Origin: Thiotrichaceae bacterium UBA973
GTDB lineage: Bacteria; Pseudomonadota; Gammaproteobacteria; Eutrophobiales; Eutrophobiaceae
Assembly (NCBI GenBank): GCA_002292815.1
Contig: DBBX01000022.1
Coordinates: forward strand, 1 to 57,268
Length of the DNA: 57,268 bases
Direction: 5' to 3'
A program made the position numbers and the translations under genes. Below are positions 1 through 9,298 of the stretch, one piece after another; the stretch's first letter is position 1; the number at the start of each line of letters is the position of its first letter. Below the pieces are notes generated by a model, which saw only the letters and a list, made by a program, of their open reading frames with translations, made no database searches and was not told where the DNA came from.

Positions 1-3000
1 CTGACGGCGGCTGGCGCGGCAGCGGAGTCGGACAACTTTGAGTTAGGCGTTAACGCGTTTACTTACACAATTATTATCGGTGATGCGGAAGGCAACAGCA
101 GTACCGGTTCGGTGACGTTAAACGTTGGCGATGTCGATGAAGTGCCCCCTGTAAATCCAACGATCGATACGATTGAAGGCGACAATATTATCAATGCGGC
201 TGAAGACGATGATGTCTTAGTGAGTGGTACGGCGGAAGCGAATAGCACGGTAGATATTACAATTACCGATGGCACGAATACAGTGACGCGACAGGTGACG
301 GCGAACGGTGCAGGTGTATGGACGATAGTCGGCGCTGAGGCAGACTTAAGCGGCTTTAATGAAGGTGCGGTTACCGTTAGTGCGACAGCGACAGATGCGG
401 CATCTAATGTTAGTGGTGTGACGGTAACAACACCGACCCACGACAGTGTGGCACCAATCTTAACGATTGCCACCAATGCGGGCATCGATAACATCTTAAA
501 TAGTACCGAAGACGATGACGTGATTGTCAGCGGCACGGGTGCTGACGCGGGCGCGACGGTGGCGGTGACATTGACCGACGGTACGTTAACCACAGTGGTG
601 AATGTGACTGCCGATGGTGCGGGTAACTGGACCTTGTTGACAGGTGATGCGGACTTAAGCACGTTTGCAGAAGGTACCAATAATATTGCGATTAGTGCGA
701 GCTCTGCGGATAGCGCAGGTAATGTGGGCACGGTGAACACGGCGGTGTCACACGATACGACGGCACCGACCTTGACGATTGTCACCACTGCGGGCATCGA
801 CAACATCTTGAACAGTACCGAAGACGATGATGTGATTGTTAGCGGCACGGGTGCTGACGCGGGCGCGACGGTGGCGGTAACATTGACCGACGGCACGTTA
901 ACCACGGTGGTGAATGTGGTGGCGGACGGTGCGGGTAACTGGACCTTGTTGACAGGTGATGCGGACTTAAGCACGTTTGCAGAAGGTACCAATAATATTG
1001 CGATTAGCGCGAGCTCTGCAGATATGGCGGGTAACGTGGGCACGGTGAATACGACGGTGTCACACGACACAACGGCACCAACCGTTGGGACGGCAACACA
1101 AACGACAGCAGATAGCACCCCGGCGATTAGTGGCACGATAGACGATACGACGGCGACGTTACAAGTGACGGTGAATGGTAATACGTATCCCGCGACGAAT
1201 AACGGCGGTGGCACCTGGACCTTGGTGGATAACACGATTAGTCCGGCGCTGGGTGATGGTACGTATGATGTCACGGTTGTGGCAACGGATACGGCCGGTA
1301 ATGTGACGACGAGTACCACGGTGGGTGCGTTAGTGATTAATGCGGCAACCCCCGACACAACCCCTCCGGCGAACCCGGTCATTAATGCAATTGAAGTCGA
1401 CAACATTATTAATGGGGTTGAGGATGATGATGTCTTGGTCAGTGGTACGGCGGAAGCGAATAGTACGGTGGATATTACGATTACGGATGGCACGACCACG
1501 GTGACGCGTCAGGTGACGACGAACGGCGCGGGTGTCTGGACGATAGCGGGTAATGAAGCGGACTTAAGTGGCTTTGATGAAGGTGCGATTACGGTCACGG
1601 CGACGGCGACGGATGCGGCAAACAATACGAGTGGGGTGACAGTTGCTACGGTTAATCATGATTCTATAGGCCCCGGAATCACACTGACGACACCAATTGA
1701 AGGCGACAATATTATTAATGCTGCCGAGCAAGCAGATGTGCTTGCTCAAGGTACTACAGAAGCGGGCGCAACAGTTGTTGTAACTTTTACCGATGGAGTT
1801 AGTACAGTAACTTCTGCATCGATTATTGCTGATGATGCTGGTAACTGGACCTTAACGGGTAATGAAGTCGACTTAAATAGTCTGGCGGATGGTGCCGGCA
1901 ATATAACAGTTACTGCGACTGCAACAGATGCAGCTGGGAATGAAAGTGATGTCAGTAATTCTTTATCTAAAGACGTTATTGCACCCTTGGCCAGTGTTTC
2001 ACTGGATACTATTTCTAATGCCGATGCTAATGCGATTGCCATTGCTGCATTTAATGGAAATACAGTAAGTGTTAGCGGAACCGTGGGCGGTGATGTTAAG
2101 GATGGCGATACTGTCACTATTGATATAAACGGCAACATATATACGAGCCTGGTTGCTGGTGGAACGTTTACTATCACCGGTGTAGATGCAACAGATTTTC
2201 TAAACGATGCAGATAGTAAAATCGATGCGATAGTGGCAACGACTGATGATGCGGGGAATACGAGCAACGCTGCTGGTGATATCAGCTTTTCAGTTGACCC
2301 TGTTAACAAGGTTCAGTTTACAGATAACTTTGCTAATGGTGTTACGTATACGACAAGTTCTGGGCTGACTGGCCTGACGGGTGATGCGGGTGATCCGGGT
2401 TCTTTTTATTATCGTGCCGGTGATACGATTACCTTAACCATTGGTGATGTAAAAATTGCTGAGTTTAGCGCAACAGCTATAAATGGTAGTTATTTATTCT
2501 TGCAGGATGTTGCTGGAACCAGCCTTTCTGACGTGAATTTAAATTACGTTGAAAATATGGCTATATTTTTGCAGGCTCTGGATAGTGATCATATTGATAG
2601 TACGCCAGGAGATGGAGTTTTACAGACCAATGATTTGCAAAACACGGTCACTAGCTACAATAACAATATTGTTATAACCCAGGCTATACGTGACGCCTTT
2701 ACCGGTTACATTGATCCAACAACGGGTGCTGCACTGGATATTTCAGTAGCAGGTAAGCAGCAAATATCCAATGCGCTGGCTAGTGTTAACATTGAATTTA
2801 CCCGTGATACTGAACGTGATGCTTCGGGTAATAATGTGTTTGAAACTATTGCTATAGACCATGTTGCTGACACGATAGATAGTTTGGCTGGCGCACGTCA
2901 CCCAGGGGCTTTTGATGCACGTACGGTTGATGTTTTGAATGTGCCGGGCGCACCCATCAAATACGATTTTACTAATGTAGATGCTACTGGAGAAATTACT

Positions 3001-5526
3001 TTCTCAACTAACGATCTATTGGTCGGGGCAGTAGGTAAACAAGTTATAACTGAAAATCTGCTGGTTTCTAATGTCAAACTTGCCGCGGGTTATACGGATA
3101 TTGGTGTCCTCGAAAACAGAGGTGGTGGTAATTACGCTATCGTACTTAATCCTGGTTTTGATCAATACGATCTTGAAGGTTTGTCGATCGATTATCGTGT
3201 CGAAGACTGGACTGTGTTTACCGATGTTACTTCGAGTGCAGAGGATCAAAATAAATCACATCTTTCTGCAAATATTCCTGATGTAAACGAGGGTGATGGC
3301 TTTAATCAGTTCACATTAAATAGTGAATTAACCTTCGGCACCGATTCAAATCTGATTATGAACTTTACCAGTGAGGGTTTAAGTACTTCACTGGGATATC
3401 CAGTGGCCGAATATGCGGATGATTATCTTGTTCCGGTTCAATACTCTAATGACGGCGGGGCTACCTGGGATACGATGACACAGTCGGGTATTGTTTATAA
3501 TTCTTTAGGTGTGCCGCGCCCTGTGTTCGGTTTTGTACTTGAGGCTGGTAATGATGCTGTTGAAATCCGCATCCCTATATTTGATGACGTCAAGATAGAA
3601 GATCCTATTGAATACTTCGATGCCGTTGTCACCGGTGATAATGTTTATGATGAACATCTCAAATTTGGCATTATTGATAATGATGTTACTCCATCAGTAT
3701 TACCTGAAGTGTCAGTAAATTTTGTTTATGCAACTGAAGATCAGGGAAATGCCCTTTATACGGTGACACTAAATCAGCCTTCTGCAAATACGATAACCGT
3801 TGATTACAATATGGTTGGGATTGGTGCTATAGCTGGCGTTGACTTTGTTGATGTTACTGGCACGGTTACTTTCGCTGCCGGAACAACTACAGCAACGATT
3901 GCTGTGCCTATTATCGATGATGCCATTCAGGAATCACCCAACCCCGAATTGGCAGTAATCAACTTGACCAATCCGACGAATGCAGTTTTAGCCGATAGTC
4001 AGGGTACGTTGAGAATTTTCGATAACGACTTTTCTTTTACTGCACCAATCAGTGTGGATATTGATCCAATCACACCAGACAGTATTATTAATGCCAGTGA
4101 AGCAGGAACAACAATTTCAGTTACCGGCGTTGTCGACAAATTAGGTGCGCCTATTGATACTGCTGTTGTAGCAATCAAAGTCAATGGTATTAATTACATT
4201 ACTTCGATGCTTAGCGATGGTAGTTTTGCTGTCAAAGTTCCCGGATCAGAACTTGTTATCGATGGCGATGCCACTGTAGAAGCATTGGTGCTCGGTTTTA
4301 GTACTGATGGACTTACAAGTGGCACAGCTGCTGCTACAGAAGTTTATTCTGTTGATGTAACAGCGCCAACTGCCCCCTCAGTACTCATCACTGAGGATTT
4401 TAATAATGATGGCACCGTTGATGATGCCGAGTTAGTTGGAAATGTGAATGTCAGCATTGGATTACCTATTGATGCGGTTGCTGGTGACACATTGACTGTT
4501 ACAGACGGGCTTAGCACCCAGACTATTACATTAACTGCGAGTCAAATCACAGCAGGCACAGTAGCGACTAACTTTACTCCTCCGGCAACTGGTAGCACGA
4601 TCTCTGTCACAGCAAGGATTACAGATACAGCGGGTAACGTGTCGACGAGTAACTCCGTGAGTGCCTTGGTGATTAGTACACCAGCACCACCACCACCACC
4701 ACCACCTCCTCCTCCTACTACTACTCCAGATGAAGTCATTCCTGACGAAATATTTAATCCGGTAGAGACACCGAAATCGCCAGCGCCAGAAAATACTGAA
4801 CAAAGTGTAGAAACAGAATTTACCGCAGATGGTGCTGTGATTGATGCTGTATCAGGTGCACACAGTTTAGGTTCAGTTGGTTCTTTAGGTTCTGACGGTG
4901 CTGTATTGGATGCTGTTGAAGGTGCTAATAGTAGTACGATTTATTTTGGCGATTCTTTCGATGGCAAGCTTGCCTCTAATACGGGTCTTTGGGATGTTAG
5001 TGGTGTTAAGGGATTTTCTGTCAGTTTTTCTGTATCAGAATCAAGTCAAGGGTCTGGTTCAGAGTCTGGGCTAAGTTTATTTCCACTACGTGTTGGCGTT
5101 CCAGAAAGTGAGAGCAAAGATCAGTTGATTGTTAAATCAATATTACGTGACAGATCGCTATTTCTTGAGGTCGATTACACGATTAATAGTGATCCGAATT
5201 TGTTAGCGACAAGCATTTCTGTCCTACAAGTTAACGGTAGTCCGTTACCTGAATGGCTACGAGTTGATGATAATGGAGGTTTGGTTAGCGGTGAACCCCC
5301 TGTCGGTACAGACATGATTGAATTGCGCATCGAAGTAACCTTGAGTGATGGTACAGTAGTTGTTCGTTATCTTGATGTTAATGTGACCAGCGGAGAAATA
5401 GCGGCATTACAAAAAATCGGTGACGAATTTATTGCTGGTGCAAGTTTATTTGATGAACAAATTGCACAAGAGTCAGTTAAGTTTGATGATTCGATAGAAA
5501 GAATCAAAAACATCTTTATTAATTAG
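1..5526 (+). CDS. giant repeat adhesin-like protein, 3' part (5' end outside window)
   Basis: The frame is open from base 1, so the start lies upstream; about 1841 residues are visible. The order is: Ig-like repeats of about 100 residues (roughly residues 50-660), each with a DDDVxVSGT / DGAGNWT / ATDAAGN pattern typical of Bap-type surface adhesins; a less repetitive stretch (660-1080); two Calx-beta-like modules (about 1085-1340, the second ending IFDND); another Ig-like part containing a calcium-loop-like DFNNDGTVDDAE; a proline run near 1565-1572; and a C-terminal putative Ig (He_PIG-like) domain near 1735-1800. No RTX nonapeptides and no sortase or lipoprotein signal are seen. The TolC/HlyD-type genes immediately downstream on the same strand suggest it is their secreted or surface-anchored substrate. 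That role is inferred from context. The function (adhesion, biofilm) is inferred from the repeat class. Confidence 0.85.
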   Translation: MTAAGAAAESDNFELGVNAFTYTIIIGDAEGNSSTGSVTLNVGDVDEVPPVNPTIDTIEGDNIINAAEDDDVLVSGTAEANSTVDITITDGTNTVTRQVTANGAGVWTIVGAEADLSGFNEGAVTVSATATDAASNVSGVTVTTPTHDSVAPILTIATNAGIDNILNSTEDDDVIVSGTGADAGATVAVTLTDGTLTTVVNVTADGAGNWTLLTGDADLSTFAEGTNNIAISASSADSAGNVGTVNTAVSHDTTAPTLTIVTTAGIDNILNSTEDDDVIVSGTGADAGATVAVTLTDGTLTTVVNVVADGAGNWTLLTGDADLSTFAEGTNNIAISASSADMAGNVGTVNTTVSHDTTAPTVGTATQTTADSTPAISGTIDDTTATLQVTVNGNTYPATNNGGGTWTLVDNTISPALGDGTYDVTVVATDTAGNVTTSTTVGALVINAATPDTTPPANPVINAIEVDNIINGVEDDDVLVSGTAEANSTVDITITDGTTTVTRQVTTNGAGVWTIAGNEADLSGFDEGAITVTATATDAANNTSGVTVATVNHDSIGPGITLTTPIEGDNIINAAEQADVLAQGTTEAGATVVVTFTDGVSTVTSASIIADDAGNWTLTGNEVDLNSLADGAGNITVTATATDAAGNESDVSNSLSKDVIAPLASVSLDTISNADANAIAIAAFNGNTVSVSGTVGGDVKDGDTVTIDINGNIYTSLVAGGTFTITGVDATDFLNDADSKIDAIVATTDDAGNTSNAAGDISFSVDPVNKVQFTDNFANGVTYTTSSGLTGLTGDAGDPGSFYYRAGDTITLTIGDVKIAEFSATAINGSYLFLQDVAGTSLSDVNLNYVENMAIFLQALDSDHIDSTPGDGVLQTNDLQNTVTSYNNNIVITQAIRDAFTGYIDPTTGAALDISVAGKQQISNALASVNIEFTRDTERDASGNNVFETIAIDHVADTIDSLAGARHPGAFDARTVDVLNVPGAPIKYDFTNVDATGEITFSTNDLLVGAVGKQVITENLLVSNVKLAAGYTDIGVLENRGGGNYAIVLNPGFDQYDLEGLSIDYRVEDWTVFTDVTSSAEDQNKSHLSANIPDVNEGDGFNQFTLNSELTFGTDSNLIMNFTSEGLSTSLGYPVAEYADDYLVPVQYSNDGGATWDTMTQSGIVYNSLGVPRPVFGFVLEAGNDAVEIRIPIFDDVKIEDPIEYFDAVVTGDNVYDEHLKFGIIDNDVTPSVLPEVSVNFVYATEDQGNALYTVTLNQPSANTITVDYNMVGIGAIAGVDFVDVTGTVTFAAGTTTATIAVPIIDDAIQESPNPELAVINLTNPTNAVLADSQGTLRIFDNDFSFTAPISVDIDPITPDSIINASEAGTTISVTGVVDKLGAPIDTAVVAIKVNGINYITSMLSDGSFAVKVPGSELVIDGDATVEALVLGFSTDGLTSGTAAATEVYSVDVTAPTAPSVLITEDFNNDGTVDDAELVGNVNVSIGLPIDAVAGDTLTVTDGLSTQTITLTASQITAGTVATNFTPPATGSTISVTARITDTAGNVSTSNSVSALVISTPAPPPPPPPPPPTTTPDEVIPDEIFNPVETPKSPAPENTEQSVETEFTADGAVIDAVSGAHSLGSVGSLGSDGAVLDAVEGANSSTIYFGDSFDGKLASNTGLWDVSGVKGFSVSFSVSESSQGSGSESGLSLFPLRVGVPESESKDQLIVKSILRDRSLFLEVDYTINSDPNLLATSISVLQVNGSPLPEWLRVDDNGGLVSGEPPVGTDMIELRIEVTLSDGTVVVRYLDVNVTSGEIAALQKIGDEFIAGASLFDEQIAQESVKFDDSIERIKNIFIN
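460..1083 (+). repeat. tandem 312-bp repeat inside the adhesin gene (two copies)
   Basis: Two head-to-tail units (460-771 and 772-1083) are nearly identical in DNA. Each encodes a 104-residue Ig-like repeat beginning LTI and ending at the DTTAPT linker. A second related repeat type occurs at about 148-450 and 1366-1675. The near-identity at DNA level points to recent expansion or gene conversion. Confidence 0.9.
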
Positions 5527-5646
5527 TTATTTATCATTAAAATCAGAAACTTATAATCACTATGGCCTCTATAAATGCACTGTTATTAATTATAACGATT
5601 ACTTCACTTCATGAAAAAAATACGGAAATAAATTGTTGGTTTGATA

Positions 5647-7152
5647 ATGAATTGTCGTAATTACATCATCGTAATCATCTTCAGCTTGGTAATGACGGGC
5701 TGTTCGATTATTCCTGTTGCAATTACAGCTGAAGAATTAAAAGATCAAGCTAGTAAGGACAATGTACTGGTTACCCAAAATCAGGAGCCTGTTGCTGGCC
5801 CTATATCGCTTTATGAATCTATTGCGCGCTCGCTGAAATACAATCTTGATTTTCATCTTGAGTTTGCCGAAAGAATTCTTTCTGAAACGGAATTGGATCT
5901 CTCACGTTATGATTTATTGCCACAACTGGTTGTAACCTCTGGTTATAACAGTCGTGATAATTTTAGTGGTTCATCGAGTCAATCACTACTCACGGGTACA
6001 CAGTCATTAACAACATCAACTTCTTCTAATCGTGATATTTTCAATACTGACTTGGAATTAACCTGGAATGTGCTTGATTTTGGGCTGTCGTATATCAGGG
6101 CAAATCAAGCGGCAGATAAAGTTCTTATTGCTGAAGAAGAAAAAAGAAAAGTTGTTAATCGAATTGTTCAAGATGTGAGAACTGCTTACTGGCGTGCGGT
6201 CAGTAATGATCGATTGATAGAAAGGATTGAGAACCTATTAAAACGAGTATCCAAGGCGATAGAAGAATCAAAACAAATTGAAACCAAGCGATTAGAACGG
6301 CCATTAACCGCATTAACCTATCAACGTGAGTTAATAGGTATTAAACGAGAGCTTGAAGAATTACAGCGTGATTTATCAATAGCCAAGATTCAGCTTGCTG
6401 CATTAATGAATATAAGACCCGGTGAAGATTTCCAACTAGTCATACCCGATAGAGCAGAAGTCGTAGATAAGGTCGATATTTCACCTGAAATGATGGAACA
6501 ACTCGCACTAGAAAATCGACCTGAGATTAGAACTATTTCATATGAAGAAAGGATTAATAAGAAGGAAGCCAAGGCAGCAATCTTAAGACTCTTACCTGGA
6601 ATAGATATTAATTTTGGAAAAAGTCACAACAGTAACTCCTTCTTATTTGAGAATAACTGGTTGAGTTATGGTGCCCAAGTCAGTTGGAATCTACTCAATA
6701 TCTTTAGGTATCCGGCAACGAAGAGAGAATTAGGCGCTAGGGAAAAAGTACTGGAAGCGAGACGTCTTGCTTTAAGTATGGCCATTATGACGCAGGTTCA
6801 TGTGAGTTTGGCGCAATATGAGCATTCACAACGTGAATATAAAACTGCGGCGGATTATTATTTAACGCAACAAAAAATCCTTGAACAATTAAAGTCGGGT
6901 GTCTCCTTACGGACAGTTACCGAACAATCCTTAATACGAGAAGAGATGAATATGATGGTTGCAGAGATTAAATACGATATCGCTTTTTCGGATGTTGAAA
7001 ATGCCTATGCCAGTATATTTGCATCTTTGGGTATCGATCCTTTTCCAATTGACGCAAACATGGACAACGTGGATTCATTGGCAAATTCAATTATGCATTA
7101 CTTTGAAGGTTTGTCTTTACATGAGCAACTTTTTTCAATGAAGGTTAAATAG
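5647..7152 (+). CDS. TolC-like outer-membrane efflux lipoprotein
   Basis: The protein (501 aa) has the two-fold repeated helical/beta-barrel layout of TolC-family outer-membrane channels: long charged helices (about 145-260 and 280-460), the motif ETELDLSRYDLLPQL after the first helix, and SVSWN-like strands before each hairpin. The N-terminus is hydrophobic and ends VMTGCS, a near-consensus lipobox, so it is probably lipid-anchored. I chose ATG 5647, which directly begins the signal peptide, over an in-frame TTG two codons upstream. It follows the giant adhesin gene by about 120 bp and precedes a periplasmic adaptor by 14 bp. It probably provides the outer-membrane exit duct of the export cassette. 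Family confidence is good; the substrate is inferred. Confidence 0.85.
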   Translation: MNCRNYIIVIIFSLVMTGCSIIPVAITAEELKDQASKDNVLVTQNQEPVAGPISLYESIARSLKYNLDFHLEFAERILSETELDLSRYDLLPQLVVTSGYNSRDNFSGSSSQSLLTGTQSLTTSTSSNRDIFNTDLELTWNVLDFGLSYIRANQAADKVLIAEEEKRKVVNRIVQDVRTAYWRAVSNDRLIERIENLLKRVSKAIEESKQIETKRLERPLTALTYQRELIGIKRELEELQRDLSIAKIQLAALMNIRPGEDFQLVIPDRAEVVDKVDISPEMMEQLALENRPEIRTISYEERINKKEAKAAILRLLPGIDINFGKSHNSNSFLFENNWLSYGAQVSWNLLNIFRYPATKRELGAREKVLEARRLALSMAIMTQVHVSLAQYEHSQREYKTAADYYLTQQKILEQLKSGVSLRTVTEQSLIREEMNMMVAEIKYDIAFSDVENAYASIFASLGIDPFPIDANMDNVDSLANSIMHYFEGLSLHEQLFSMKVK

Positions 7153-7166
7153 GCTGGAGTAGTAGC

Positions 7167-7943
7167 ATGAAACAAAATGTAATATATCCCAAGTTAATAA
7201 TGCTGATACTACCTATTGTTTTTTTTACTCAAGGAGTATCTGCAGAAGAGGATGATTTCTTTTCAACAGGTATTGTTTCAGACAATGTTAGGGGGCTCAT
7301 TAAGCCAGTTGAGAGAGCTGTTATCTCTAGTGAAATCTCCGCTAAAATACAAAGCATCCTTTTCAAATCGGGAGATGCATTTAAAAAAGGAGATTTGCTG
7401 GTTGGGTTTGATTGTTCTTTTTATCGTGCCGATATGGCGTCTGTCGAAGCATCATATAAGTCAAGACAACATGTATTTGAAAATAATAAACAGCTATTAG
7501 CTTTAAATGCCATCAGCGATATTGATGTTTCAATATCTGAGTCAGAAATGCAAGTCGCCCGAGCCGATCGCACCATGAAAGCGATACGAGTCAGTCAATG
7601 TAAAATTAAAGCACCCTATAGTGGTCGGGTGATTGAAGTTGCCATCAATGAGCATGAAACAGTCCCTGCTGATAAAGAAATTTTATCTATACTTAATGAT
7701 AGTAACTTAGAAATTGAATTAATTGTTCCCTCGAACTGGCTTAACTGGTTAGCCGTTAATGAAACATTTTCATTTATAATCGATGAAACAGGGAAAGTAC
7801 TCGATGCTAAAGTTTCTAAAATTGGTGCAGTCGTCGATCCGGTTAGCCAGACAATTAAGTTAACCGGAAAGTTTGAAGGCGATCTTAATGGTGTGCTTTC
7901 CGGTATGAGTGGCACTGCACAATTTAGCAAAGGCAATAATTAA
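7167..7943 (+). CDS. HlyD/RND-type periplasmic adaptor (short)
   Basis: At 258 aa it is short for a membrane-fusion protein. It has a cleavable signal peptide (cleavage likely after VSA near residue 26). The barrel-sandwich (lipoyl-like) halves are visible as GLIKPVERAVISSEI...SGDAFKKGDLLVGFD and KAPYSGRVIEVAINEHETV, with a short helical hairpin between them and a beta-barrel part following. No inner-membrane anchor is present apart from the signal sequence. A GGAG sits 9 bp before the ATG. The gene lies between the TolC-like gene (14 bp gap) and the GAF-HlyD gene (2 bp gap), so it is part of one transcription unit. It probably bridges the outer-membrane channel to the inner-membrane components. 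Confidence 0.85.
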   Translation: MKQNVIYPKLIMLILPIVFFTQGVSAEEDDFFSTGIVSDNVRGLIKPVERAVISSEISAKIQSILFKSGDAFKKGDLLVGFDCSFYRADMASVEASYKSRQHVFENNKQLLALNAISDIDVSISESEMQVARADRTMKAIRVSQCKIKAPYSGRVIEVAINEHETVPADKEILSILNDSNLEIELIVPSNWLNWLAVNETFSFIIDETGKVLDAKVSKIGAVVDPVSQTIKLTGKFEGDLNGVLSGMSGTAQFSKGNN

Positions 7944-7945
7944 AT

Positions 7946-9298
7946 ATGAGTACCGAATCACAACCAGATCTAGCGGCAGTTTCGAAATTACTACAGTTAG
8001 AATCTATGGCACGTGCTGCAACATCAGTCGATGCGTTGCGATTTATGATTGTAAATGAAACACGCCGTTTATTGCCTTATAGACAAGCCTATTTATTTTC
8101 TTCTTTGCATCCTATAAAACGTGACTGCAAGCTTGTTTGTGCTTCTAGTGTTTCCGTTATAGAAGATCATGCCCCATTTGCTACCTGGTTGGAAAAAATG
8201 CTTGCCGCAATATTTGATAGTGAATCTATTGCGACACAAAGAATAATCGATGAGGCGCAATGTCCAGAGAAATTAAAAGAGGGGTGGCAGGAGTTTTCAT
8301 TACCCTTCGCTCTTTGGACGCCATTAAAATTACCCGATGGTACTTTCATTGGTGGTCTATGGGTCACTAGAGAAACACCATGGCAAGATAATGAACTTGC
8401 TTTATTTAAACGTCTTGGTGAAACATACGCGCATGCTTTAGTTGCTATTGCCAGCAGAAGAAATCTATATCATCGACCAAAGAAGGTGTCCTTTGCTGTT
8501 TGGATAATTATTCTATTTTTATTGGCTGTTTTTACAAAGCCGATACGTATATCTGCTTTGGCACCTGCTGAGATCGTTGCTAAGGACTCGGTCATTGTGA
8601 GTTCTCCTATGGATGGTGTTATTGCAGAAATTGACTTCCCACCAAATACGTATGTTAGCAAAGGGGAAACTGTTTTTTTACTAGAAGATACAAACCTTCG
8701 AAATGAATATAACGTTGCAGAAAAGACCTTGGCGGTAGCTGAAGCAGAATATCGTAAAGCGTCTCAGGACTCGTTCAGGGATTCAAAAAGTAAATCACAA
8801 GTGGCATTGCTGAAATCACAAACAGAATTACACCGTAGTAAACTCGATTTTGCGGCAGAGCTACTGGATAATATTCATGTTGATGCAGCGAAAGATGGCT
8901 TACTCATCTATACGAATAAATCGGATTGGATTGGTAAGCCTGTCCAAGTCGGTGAGCGGGTCATGGAGATCGCTGATCCGGAAAAAATTCAATTAAAGAT
9001 CAATTTATCGGTGGAAGATGCAATCGTTTTGATTGAAAGCGCTGGTGTCGATGTATTTCTGGATGTCGATCCATTAAATCCGGTTACGGCAAAGATAGTT
9101 AGTGCCAGTTATATGGCAGAAGAATATAATCAGGATACGCTTGCCTATCAACTTTATGCAGAATTTGATGAGATTGATAATGAAAAATTGAGAATCGGCT
9201 CACAGGGGACAGCTAAAATATATGGTGAACGTGTATCCATATTTTTCTATCTATTTAGACGGCCTATATCCTATGTTCGTCAACTTTTTGGTGTATGA
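7946..9298 (+). CDS. GAF domain - transmembrane - HlyD adaptor fusion
   Basis: This 450-aa protein has three parts. Residues about 15-170 form a cytosolic GAF-like sensor domain (KLLQLESMARAATSVDALRF at its start). One transmembrane helix follows (about 183-203). The rest is a periplasmic HlyD-type adaptor with barrel-sandwich motifs SSPMDGVIAEIDFPPNTYVSKGE and DAAKDGLLIYTNKSDWIGKPVQVGE, and a short coiled coil between them. The topology implies that an internal ligand or signal could gate the adaptor. Its stop overlaps the next start as ATGA (9295-9298), which indicates translational coupling to the M50-HlyD protein. The GAF ligand cannot be told from sequence. Confidence 0.8.
   Translation: MSTESQPDLAAVSKLLQLESMARAATSVDALRFMIVNETRRLLPYRQAYLFSSLHPIKRDCKLVCASSVSVIEDHAPFATWLEKMLAAIFDSESIATQRIIDEAQCPEKLKEGWQEFSLPFALWTPLKLPDGTFIGGLWVTRETPWQDNELALFKRLGETYAHALVAIASRRNLYHRPKKVSFAVWIIILFLLAVFTKPIRISALAPAEIVAKDSVIVSSPMDGVIAEIDFPPNTYVSKGETVFLLEDTNLRNEYNVAEKTLAVAEAEYRKASQDSFRDSKSKSQVALLKSQTELHRSKLDFAAELLDNIHVDAAKDGLLIYTNKSDWIGKPVQVGERVMEIADPEKIQLKINLSVEDAIVLIESAGVDVFLDVDPLNPVTAKIVSASYMAEEYNQDTLAYQLYAEFDEIDNEKLRIGSQGTAKIYGERVSIFFYLFRRPISYVRQLFGV

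Noticed and set aside
63..1499. 478-codon open frame antisense to the adhesin repeats
   Set aside because: It mirrors the repeat unit and the GC-rich codons of the real gene; it has no start signal and reads as low-complexity Val/Ala/Ser/Thr.
4531..4803. Antisense frames rich in Trp, Gly and Arg
   Set aside because: They are the reverse complement of the proline-codon run.
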